From NCBI GenBank assembly GCA_964369775.1, contig CAYJHQ010000040.1:1-20349 (forward strand): a DNA stretch of 20,349 nucleotides, in the 5' to 3' direction. A program made the position numbers and the translations under genes. The notes under the pieces were generated by a model. The model did no database searches. It saw only the letters and a list, made by a program, of their open reading frames with translations, and had not been told where the DNA came from. This stretch comes from CAUPWF01 sp964369775 (GTDB taxonomy: Bacteria > Bacillota > Clostridia > Lachnospirales > Lachnospiraceae). Each line of letters begins with the position of its first letter. Within the stretch, counting starts at the first letter, position 1. This document shows, piece by piece, positions 14,673-20,349 of the stretch.

Positions 14673-15572
14673 ATGAATATTGCAGTGATAGGAAGCATTA
14701 ACATGGATATGACAGTTGAGGCTGAGCGGATACCATTAAAAGGAGAAACACTATATGGAGAAAATTTACGCTATATTCCAGGAGGAAAGGGTGCAAATCA
14801 AGCGGTAGCAATGGCAAGGCTAGGTGCAAAGGTAGAGATGTTTGGCTGTGTGGGGTTTGATGATTCAGGTAAGAGGTTAGTAAAGAATTTACAGTCAGCA
14901 GGAGTGAAGACAGATTGTATAAAATCAATAGAAGACGTGCCTACAGGAATTGCATTGATCACAGTGGGTGAGTGCGATAACACGATAGTGATTGTTGCAG
15001 GAGCAAATGGATATGTGAACAGAGCATATATTGACTCAATAAAAACAGAGTTACTAAAGCATGAAGTTGTGTTATTACAACATGAAATACCAGCCGATTC
15101 AATTGAATACATTGTTAATATTTGCTATGAACATAATATAAAGGTGATCCTAAATCCAGGTCCAGCTAGACCAGTTGTAGCAGAAGTGTTGGAGAAGGTA
15201 TCCTACTTAACTCCAAACGAACACGAGGCTAAGATACTATTCGGAAATGAATTATCCACAGAAGAATTGCTGCGGAAGTATCCAGAAAAATTGGTGATTA
15301 CACAAGGTTCCAAAGGTGTAAGTTTAGGAAAGAAAAATGGAGAGGTGGTTTTGATACCGGCCAGAAAAGCAGATGTAGTAGATACTACAGGAGCAGGAGA
15401 TACGCTAAATGGTGCATTTGCAATGCAGATCGCAAGAGGAGAAGGGATAGAAGAAGCACTGAGATTTGCAAATATTGCAGCAAGTCTTTCCACAGAAAAA
15501 TTCGGTGCTCAAGGTGGTATGCCAACGTATAAAGAAGTGGAGTTAGAGATTGAAAAGGAAAGAAATATGTAA
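14673..15572 (+). CDS. rbsK: Ribokinase (PfkB family)
   Basis: This 299-residue protein shows the ribokinase N-terminal signature GSINMDM, the substrate/ATP loop GGKGANQA (37-44), the TPNEHEA block (180-186), and the C-terminal DTTGAGD (237-243), where D243 is the catalytic base. The length is typical. It would phosphorylate D-ribose to ribose 5-phosphate in the cytoplasm; other PfkB substrates remain possible. AAGGAG lies about 8 bases before ATG 14673. The upstream MFS permease replaces the more usual Rbs ABC transporter, and no LacI-type regulator is adjacent. The stop codon touches the first base of a bidirectional terminator stem. Confidence 0.92.
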   Translation: MNIAVIGSINMDMTVEAERIPLKGETLYGENLRYIPGGKGANQAVAMARLGAKVEMFGCVGFDDSGKRLVKNLQSAGVKTDCIKSIEDVPTGIALITVGECDNTIVIVAGANGYVNRAYIDSIKTELLKHEVVLLQHEIPADSIEYIVNICYEHNIKVILNPGPARPVVAEVLEKVSYLTPNEHEAKILFGNELSTEELLRKYPEKLVITQGSKGVSLGKKNGEVVLIPARKADVVDTTGAGDTLNGAFAMQIARGEGIEEALRFANIAASLSTEKFGAQGGMPTYKEVELEIEKERNM

Positions 15573-15626
15573 AAATACCCATAGAGAAGGTAGCATATGA
15601 TGAGCTATTATCTCTATGGGTATTTT
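15572..15626. terminator. Bidirectional terminator between rbsK and the lipoprotein gene
   Basis: A perfect 16-bp stem (15572-15587 with 15611-15626, containing TACCCATAGAGA and its complement) has T runs at the 3' side on both strands. A smaller TAGC/GCTA stem (15591-15594, 15604-15607) can form in the loop. It abuts the stop codons of both convergent genes. Confidence 0.88.
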
Positions 15627-16394
15627 CTAGTTTGTTATTTCGCTTAAATAGTCAATAAACTCATCCGTAGTTTTAGTGAATTCAACATCAACTTGAGAGT
15701 CTTTCATGACTAAAAATTCTGTGAGCCCATAATCAGTTCCATTATCAGCCCAATCATAAGTATAGCCAAGTCTTGTCCATGGGTACATATCACCTTCAAA
15801 GTATGATGAGATGATGTTAGAGTCAAACCAAGATTTATATGTTTCATCCATATCCTCAGGGTAGTCACTGTACATAGAGTTAGAGGTTACATCTGAGTTG
15901 TAAGCAGGTCTCATAGTATCTTGTGGGTTTACCCAAAAAGCAGTAAAATGCGTCTTTTCATCTGAGGCTGGAAGGCCGATAAGTTGTTCAAAGCGTTGCT
16001 CCCAGTCAGAAACATCTTCATGGTTATCAGCGTACCAATTTGCAATTTCCTTATCTGTAAATGTCCACACATCACCAAACTCTAGAACTGTACTTTCTCC
16101 TGAAATATAGCTATCAGGATAACTGTGCCATGTTAGAAGTAAAACTTTTTCGGAGTCATTCCATGTAGTCATATCATCTTCAGGCGTTAGAGTTACAAGT
16201 GATTGAACTTCATCTTCCTCGGCAATCATAGCATCTAGAACGGCTGTTTCGTAGAGAACTTCTTCGGTATCGGTAGATTCGATCTGTGTATCGCTAGATT
16301 TTTCTGGGGGTTCATTTTCTGGTGATGCACTACAAGCAGAAAATGTAAAGATAGATCCTAGCAATAGTGTTAATAAAAATATACGTGATTTCAT
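15627..16394 (-). CDS. Lipoprotein of unknown function
   Basis: This 255-residue protein begins with a lipoprotein signal peptide: MKSRIFLLTLLLGSIFTFSAC, with the lipobox ending at C21. It should be lipidated and held on the outer face of the membrane. An acidic, low-complexity linker (about 25-65, rich in E, D, S and T) is followed by a folded domain rich in aromatic residues (for example LTWHSYPDSYISGE, WYADNHEDVSDWEQRF, MYPWTRLGYTYDWADNGTDYGLTEF). I do not recognise a family. The tryptophan and tyrosine content would fit a carbohydrate or wall contact, but this is speculation. AAGAGG precedes the ATG. It converges on rbsK and shares its terminator. Confidence 0.8.
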   Translation of the reverse strand: MKSRIFLLTLLLGSIFTFSACSASPENEPPEKSSDTQIESTDTEEVLYETAVLDAMIAEEDEVQSLVTLTPEDDMTTWNDSEKVLLLTWHSYPDSYISGESTVLEFGDVWTFTDKEIANWYADNHEDVSDWEQRFEQLIGLPASDEKTHFTAFWVNPQDTMRPAYNSDVTSNSMYSDYPEDMDETYKSWFDSNIISSYFEGDMYPWTRLGYTYDWADNGTDYGLTEFLVMKDSQVDVEFTKTTDEFIDYLSEITN

Positions 16395-16434
16395 AGCGTA
16401 CCTCTTTCTTTATTGATTGAAAATAGTTAATAAT

Positions 16435-16464
16435 AGGATATCATATAAATAATGGTTTTAGCAA
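16435..16464 (-). promoter_or_regulatory. Promoter of the lipoprotein gene
   Basis: On the minus strand TTGCTA (16459-16464) and TATCCT (16435-16440) have an 18-bp spacer and an extended -10 TGA. The leader to the ATG at 16394 is about 35 bases. Confidence 0.45.
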
Positions 16465-16519
16465 ATGCTTACAGCGAATTCTGTATAGAAAATAATCATA
16501 TGATAGTGCGCTTTTGTGG

Positions 16520-16548
16520 TGGATTCAATTTGAATTTGATTGTATAAT
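16520..16548 (+). promoter_or_regulatory. Possible promoter of the VOC/GNAT gene pair
   Basis: A perfect TATAAT (16543-16548) lies 35 bases before ATG 16583. The matching -35 (TGGATT, 16520-16525, 17-bp spacer) is poor. An ATTCAA-T-TTGAAT palindrome fills part of the spacer and may be an operator. Confidence 0.4.
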
Positions 16549-16582
16549 AATATCATGATAAAGAAAAGTGAGGTATCTAATA

Positions 16583-16966
16583 ATGAAAATCGAACACATT
16601 GCGTTATACGTGAAAGATTTGGAAGCGACTAAAAATTATTATGAGAAGTATTTTATGGCAAAAAGTAACGATATGTATCATAACAAAAATAAAGGTTTCA
16701 AATCCTATTTCCTATCTTTTGAATGTGGAGCACGACTAGAACTTATGAATTTAGCTGAATTAGAAGAAAAAAGTAGTAACAATAAACGTACAGGATTTAT
16801 CCATTTGGCTTTTAGTGTGGGAAGTAAGGAAAAGGTAGATGAACTCACAGAGGAAATTAGAAATGCAGGCTACGAAGTTACAAGCGACCCTCGAACTACA
16901 GGAGATGGTTATTATGAGAGTTGTGTTGTGGATCCAGAGGGGAATTTAGTTGAGATAACAGTATAA
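16583..16966 (+). CDS. VOC-superfamily (glyoxalase/bleomycin-resistance fold) protein
   Basis: This 127-residue protein has the two beta-alpha-beta-beta-beta modules of the vicinal oxygen chelate fold. The metal-ligand positions are filled as H5 (EHIALYV), E53 (RLELMN), H74 (FIHLAFSV) and E124 (GNLVEITV), so a metal site is likely intact. The motif DPRTTGDGYYESCVVDPEGN is typical of the glyoxalase/dioxygenase-like branch. The actual reaction (lactoylglutathione lyase, fosfomycin-type, or other) cannot be assigned; there is no basis to call it a resistance gene. ATG 16583 lies 8 bases after GTGAGG; an in-frame GTG at 16568 is part of that RBS. It is probably co-transcribed with the GNAT gene 36 bases on. 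Confidence 0.85.
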   Translation: MKIEHIALYVKDLEATKNYYEKYFMAKSNDMYHNKNKGFKSYFLSFECGARLELMNLAELEEKSSNNKRTGFIHLAFSVGSKEKVDELTEEIRNAGYEVTSDPRTTGDGYYESCVVDPEGNLVEITV

Positions 16967-17002
16967 AAAAGCTAGTATTGATGCTATGTGTAGGAGGAGA
17001 AA

Positions 17003-17641
17003 ATGAACATCATTATAAGAAATGAAGAAGAAAAAGATTTTAGGCGAGTAGAAGAGGTAGCTAGGGATGCGTTTTGGAACCTGTACTTTCCAGGTGGTCA
17101 TGAACACGCGGTAGTTCATAAGATGCGAAAGCATCCTGATTTTATCAAAGAACTTGCATTTGTAATAGAAGTAGATGGAATCGTAGAAGGAGCAATATTT
17201 TACACACATTCTAAAATAAGATTGACAGGCGGTGAGACCATATCGACTATAAGTTTTGGGCCTGTATTTATATCACCCAAATATCATAGAATGGGATTTG
17301 GAAAAAAACTAATCACCCAAACGATAGAGCTTGCAAAAGGAATGGGGTATCGAGGGATTTTGACATTAGGATATCCTTATCATTATGAGCCTTACGGATT
17401 TGTAGGTGGAAAGAAATATAATATATCTCAAAGCGATGGTAAGTACTATAAAGGGTTGTTGGCGCTGCCACTTTATGAGGGTGCATTTGACAATATCACA
17501 GGATATGCAATGTTTTCAGAGGCATTAGAAGTGACAGAAGAGGAAGTAAATGAATTTGACAGTACCTTTCCTTTTAGAGAAAAACAATTTCAAGAAAGCC
17601 AGATTGAATTTGAAACAACATGTGCGGAGTTAGATGAATAA
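17003..17641 (+). CDS. GNAT-family N-acetyltransferase
   Basis: This 212-residue protein carries an N-terminal GNAT domain (about 1-150). The acetyl-CoA pyrophosphate loop is HRMGFGK (95-101) after the FGPVFISPKY strand, followed by the helix KKLITQTIELAKGMGY and the LTLGYPYHYEPYGF strand, a pattern common to YhbS-like acetyltransferases (compare their xxYYxrfGF). The C-terminal 60 residues are charged and not assignable. The substrate is unknown. GGAGGAG precedes ATG 17003. Its transcript should end in the large inverted repeat at 17656-17705, which starts 14 bases after the stop. Confidence 0.85.
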   Translation: MNIIIRNEEEKDFRRVEEVARDAFWNLYFPGGHEHAVVHKMRKHPDFIKELAFVIEVDGIVEGAIFYTHSKIRLTGGETISTISFGPVFISPKYHRMGFGKKLITQTIELAKGMGYRGILTLGYPYHYEPYGFVGGKKYNISQSDGKYYKGLLALPLYEGAFDNITGYAMFSEALEVTEEEVNEFDSTFPFREKQFQESQIEFETTCAELDE

Positions 17642-17655
17642 GAAAATAAATTAAT

Positions 17656-17705
17656 TAGAAAAAGTCAATATGGTTTCGAAATCGAAACCATATTGACTTT
17701 TTCTA
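17656..17705. terminator. 50-bp perfect inverted repeat: terminator plus operator
   Basis: Two perfect 24-bp arms (17656-17679 and 17682-17705) flank a 2-base AA centre. For the upstream GNAT gene the structure is a strong hairpin followed by a T-rich tract (17698-17702 within the arm). Its heart, GGTTTCGA-AA-TCGAAACC (17672-17689), is a regulator-type palindrome whose core recurs at 17721-17734. The right arm contains the -35 box TTGACT of the marR promoter. One sequence therefore appears to end one transcript and control the next. Confidence 0.75.
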
Positions 17706-17721
17706 TAACTTGTTATATAAT
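17693..17721 (+). promoter_or_regulatory. Promoter of the marR-uvrA-like pair
   Basis: TTGACT (17693-17698), a 17-bp spacer and a perfect TATAAT (17716-17721). The -35 lies inside the large inverted repeat, and the last base of the -10 is the first base of the second operator palindrome. This is one of the strongest promoters by sequence in the window. Confidence 0.85.
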
Positions 17722-17741
17722 TTCAAAATTGAAACTATATA
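17714..17741. promoter_or_regulatory. Second MarR-type operator palindrome over the start site
   Basis: The core TTTCAA-AA-TTGAAA (17721-17734) is perfect, and it extends to 28 bp (17714-17741) with TATATA arms and a single mismatched pair. It matches the core of the upstream repeat (TTTCGA-AA-TCGAAA) except for one symmetric base change. Centre-to-centre distance is 47 bp. Occupation would block the -10 and start site. The repressor assignment is inferred from adjacency. Confidence 0.65.
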
Positions 17742-17761
17742 TGATTGAAAGTGAGTACAAT

Positions 17762-18178
17762 ATGAGAGAAGCCTATTTTAAATTTATGAGTGCAGTTGAT
17801 ATTGACTGCTATAAAAGTATTCGAGATAGTGAGATTGGTAGCACACTTCCGTATTCAGATGTGTTACAACTTTTTATTATTAATCACAAGCAAAATATGA
17901 CAGTGAGTGAGCTTGCAGATAGATTGAATCTTTCGCGTCCTGCGACAACTCAAAAAGTAAATGAACTTACAGCTAAAGGGCTTGTTATAAAAACACAGTC
18001 AAAAGAGGATAAGAGGCTGACTTACTTATCTTTACCTGAAAGTTTGTTACAAAACAGCGCAGATACAAAGTCGGCAACACTCATTGATGCAGTGAACAAA
18101 GAGTTTTCAGAAGAGAAAAAGGCTGTATTTGCAGAAATTTTAACCTTTATGACAGATTACTTGATGGGAGAAGAATAA
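17762..18178 (+). CDS. MarR-family transcriptional regulator
   Basis: This 138-residue protein has the winged helix-turn-helix of the MarR family. Helices in MTVSELADRLNLSRPATTQKVNELTAKGLV (46-75) are followed by the wing KTQSKEDKRLTYLSL (77-91), including the conserved DKR turn. N- and C-terminal helices provide the dimer interface. ATG 17762 is preceded by GTGAG at 6-7 bases; an upstream ATG at 17741 lies in the operator and has no RBS. The stop is directly followed by the ATG of the UvrA-like gene, so the two are coupled. The paired palindromes around its promoter suggest autorepression relieved by a small molecule or oxidant; the inducer is unknown. Confidence 0.9.
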   Translation: MREAYFKFMSAVDIDCYKSIRDSEIGSTLPYSDVLQLFIINHKQNMTVSELADRLNLSRPATTQKVNELTAKGLVIKTQSKEDKRLTYLSLPESLLQNSADTKSATLIDAVNKEFSEEKKAVFAEILTFMTDYLMGEE

Positions 18179-20349
18179 ATGCGAAATGAAACAATTGAAA
18201 TTACAGGGGCTAAGGAAAATAACCTGAAAAATATATCTGTAGAAATACCAAAATATAAATTAATCGCACTTACGGGAGTATCAGGTAGTGGGAAATCTAG
18301 TTTTGCTATGGATATTTTGCAAAAAGAATGCCAGAGACAATACCTAGAATCAATGGGAATGGTGACAGATGGGCTTAATAAACCACAGGTAGATAATATA
18401 GTAGGACTTTCTCCATCCATTTCCGTAGGACAAAGAACCCTTTCAAAAAACCCACGATCTACTGTTGGAACATATACAGAGATTCTAACGTACCTTCGTA
18501 TTTTATACGCAAAGCTAGCGATTAGAGTTTGTCCAAATTGTAAAGGCGAAATTCATCCAAGTTTCCAAGAGGACGAAGAGGTTGACTTTACAGAAGTATC
18601 TTGTCCGCATTGCAAAACAAAACTTCCTCATCTTAGTATGGCTAGTTTTTCATTTAATAAAGCAGAAGGAGCTTGTAAAAAATGTAATGGTATCGGCGTG
18701 ATAAAAGATGTGGATTTCTCTCAAATCATTGATGAAAACTTAACTATAAGAGAAGGCGCTATTAAGATTTGGGGAAATGAAGTGTTTTGGGAACATTACT
18801 CGGCGGTACATGAAGCTTGTGGAAAGCATTATGGGTTTAAGTTTGACGTATCAAAGCCTATAAAAGATTACAGTGAACTTGAGCGTTTGGTTTTAATGGA
18901 TGGGGTAGATAATAAGGAATTTAAAAAGCTGTTTCCAGATATAAAAAAACCAAAGAGGGTAATGGATGGATATGTAGAAGGACTTCGAACTTTCGTAAAT
19001 AAAAAGGCTGCTGAGTCAGCTACGAAAAAAGTAGCTAACCCAGTTATTGCAAATGCAATCGTTAGTATGGACTGTGATGAATGTGGTGGTACTAGACTTG
19101 GGTTTGATGGTAGAACAGCGATGCTTAACGGAAAAACAATAACAGAGATTAGTGCATTTACAATGGCAACCCTTACAGAATTTATAGAAAATACTAGTGA
19201 GAGCTTAACTGCTTCAGCCAAAGAAATCTCAACTGTTATTGTGGCAGACACTTTAAAGCGTATAAATGGAATAATAAAAATTGGTTTAGAATATCTATCA
19301 ATAGATCGACCGGTCTTCACTTTATCAGGAGGGGAAAGTCAGAGATTGAGACTTACAAGCATTCTAGAAAGTGGTCTTACTGGAGTTCTTTATATATTAG
19401 ATGAACCTACAACAGGTCTTCATGCTAGAGATACAAAAAGGCTTCTGAATTCCATAGAGAAACTTCGAGATTTAGGAAATACTGTTATTGTGATTGAACA
19501 CGATATGGAGTTCGTAAAACAGTGTGATTATGTGATTGATTTTGGTATTGGTGCAGGTTCACTTGGTGGTGAAGTTGTAGCAAGCGGAACCCCTTTGGAA
19601 GTATCGCTAAGCAATAACTCAAAAACAGCAAGATATTTAAAAAAAGAAAAGCAAAAACCAAATGATAAAAAAATTAGCACCAACAGATTTATTAGTGTAA
19701 AGAAAGCTAGTGTGCATAACCTAAAGAACATATCTGTAGAAATACCACTAGGAAAGATTGTATCCTTTGCAGGTGTTTCGGGAAGCGGTAAAAGCTCGCT
19801 TGTCTTTGACGTAATAGAGCAGAGAAAAAATGCTGAGAGCATTCAAGGGTTTGAAAATATCAGTGATATAATAAAGATAGATCAAAGCCCTATCGGAAGG
19901 CAAAGTCGAAGTAATGTGGCAACCTATACGGAAGTATTCACACTTATTCGTGAGCTATATTCTTCTTTGCCAGAAGCAAAAAGCCTAAAGTTAAAACCAG
20001 CATCGTTTTCATTCAATGTAAAAGGGGGACGTTGTGAAAAGTGCGAAGGACTTGGTGTTATTTTGCTTGATATGCAGTTTTTAGATGATGTAGAAGTGAC
20101 TTGTCCTGTTTGCAAAGGTCATAGATTTAAGAAAAAAATCCTGTCAGTAACATATAAAGGGAAAAGCATTTCAGATGTATTAAATTTTACTGTAGCGGAA
20201 AATTTAGAGTTTTTTAAAGATAATAAAGAGATAATGAAAAAGCTTGAGACTATAGATGAAGTGGGGCTTTCTTACTTGAAACTTGGTCAGTCGACAACGA
20301 CGCTTTCGGGTGGAGAATGTCAAAGGCTTAAACTCTCAAGAGAGCTTGC
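18179..20349 (+). CDS. UvrA-like double-ABC ATPase of UvrA2/DrrC type, lacking the UvrB-binding domain (3' partial)
   Basis: At least 723 residues are open to the window edge. Half 1: Walker A GVSGSGKSS (33-41), the UvrA block GLSPSISVGQRTLSKNPRSTVGT, a four-cysteine zinc site (C118/C121, C142/C145), ABC signature LSGGE (382-386) and Walker B LYILDEPTTGLH (404-415). Half 2: Walker A (532-540), IDQSPIGRQSRSNVATYT, the UvrA zinc finger C619/C622 and C642/C645, and LSGGE (709-713). About the last 100 residues (second Walker B and H-loop) are off the window. Only 20 residues separate the two cysteine pairs of zinc site 1; canonical UvrA carries its roughly 120-residue UvrB-binding region there. 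This matches UvrA2/DrrC proteins linked to drug or DNA-damage tolerance, rather than the excinuclease UvrA. ATG 18179 directly follows the marR stop, with GGGAG 8 bases before it. Confidence 0.9.
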   Translation, partial: MRNETIEITGAKENNLKNISVEIPKYKLIALTGVSGSGKSSFAMDILQKECQRQYLESMGMVTDGLNKPQVDNIVGLSPSISVGQRTLSKNPRSTVGTYTEILTYLRILYAKLAIRVCPNCKGEIHPSFQEDEEVDFTEVSCPHCKTKLPHLSMASFSFNKAEGACKKCNGIGVIKDVDFSQIIDENLTIREGAIKIWGNEVFWEHYSAVHEACGKHYGFKFDVSKPIKDYSELERLVLMDGVDNKEFKKLFPDIKKPKRVMDGYVEGLRTFVNKKAAESATKKVANPVIANAIVSMDCDECGGTRLGFDGRTAMLNGKTITEISAFTMATLTEFIENTSESLTASAKEISTVIVADTLKRINGIIKIGLEYLSIDRPVFTLSGGESQRLRLTSILESGLTGVLYILDEPTTGLHARDTKRLLNSIEKLRDLGNTVIVIEHDMEFVKQCDYVIDFGIGAGSLGGEVVASGTPLEVSLSNNSKTARYLKKEKQKPNDKKISTNRFISVKKASVHNLKNISVEIPLGKIVSFAGVSGSGKSSLVFDVIEQRKNAESIQGFENISDIIKIDQSPIGRQSRSNVATYTEVFTLIRELYSSLPEAKSLKLKPASFSFNVKGGRCEKCEGLGVILLDMQFLDDVEVTCPVCKGHRFKKKILSVTYKGKSISDVLNFTVAENLEFFKDNKEIMKKLETIDEVGLSYLKLGQSTTTLSGGECQRLKLSREL

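Noticed and set aside
16583..16966. Fosfomycin or bleomycin resistance gene
   Set aside because: Only the general VOC fold and metal ligands are visible; nothing specific to those subfamilies.
17656..17705. Large inverted repeat as an insertion-sequence end or attachment site
   Set aside because: There is no transposase or integrase, no second copy, and no flanking duplication; terminator and operator features explain it better.
1..20349. CRISPR array, tRNA, rRNA or prophage genes
   Set aside because: No regularly spaced repeats, cloverleaf-type tRNA sequence, rRNA sequence or phage structural genes were seen on either strand.

Overview
The window is AT-rich, has strong AGGAGG-type ribosome binding sites, and carries clostridial gene content: pyruvate phosphate dikinase, two-subunit GcvP, a two-subunit iron-sulfur L-serine dehydratase, and a tandem glycine riboswitch. 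This points to a low-GC anaerobic Firmicute, most likely a Clostridia/Lachnospiraceae relative. That placement is inferred from gene content, not from a marker gene.

Layout. (1) 1-166: the last 34 codons of a pyruvate phosphate dikinase and its terminator. (2) 239-1793: a nitroreductase-family protein behind a near-consensus promoter with two abutting 18-bp operator-like elements, then a radical SAM protein with a CX4CX2C cluster motif. (3) 1845-10964: the core of the window. A promoter, a tandem glycine riboswitch and an overlapping intrinsic terminator precede gcvT-gcvH-gcvPA-gcvPB-lpd-sdaAB-sdaAA, then a 5-formyl-THF cyclo-ligase and an M24 (Xaa-Pro) peptidase. All are on the + strand with gaps of no more than 35 bp and no visible internal terminator. 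(4) 10975-12664: a convergent alpha/beta-hydrolase esterase (- strand), divergent from a small XRE regulator and a four-helix membrane protein. The shared intergenic region is full of palindromes. (5) 12720-15572: a pentapeptide-repeat/DUF5758-type protein, then an MFS permease plus ribokinase pair. (6) 15572-17641: a bidirectional terminator, an unrecognised lipoprotein (- strand), then a VOC-fold protein and a GNAT acetyltransferase. (7) 17656-20349: a MarR regulator and, directly after it, a UvrA-like double-ABC protein that runs off the end of the window.

How the genes work together. The riboswitch operon links glycine sensing to glycine cleavage (T, H, P1, P2 and a dedicated E3), and also carries serine deamination to pyruvate and folate one-carbon housekeeping. 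With a serine hydroxymethyltransferase, which is not in this window, it would form a glycine-serine-pyruvate module. PPDK just upstream is separately terminated but could take pyruvate on to PEP.

The most unusual element is the MarR/UvrA-like pair. A perfect 50-bp inverted repeat ends the upstream transcript, holds the -35 box of the marR promoter, and has at its centre a TTTCGA-AA-TCGAAA palindrome. That palindrome recurs as TTTCAA-AA-TTGAAA just downstream of the -10 box. The UvrA-like protein has lost most of the segment where canonical UvrA carries its UvrB-binding domain, so it looks like a UvrA2/DrrC-type protein, possibly an inducible DNA-adduct or drug-protection system. No tRNA, rRNA, CRISPR array or insertion sequence was seen.
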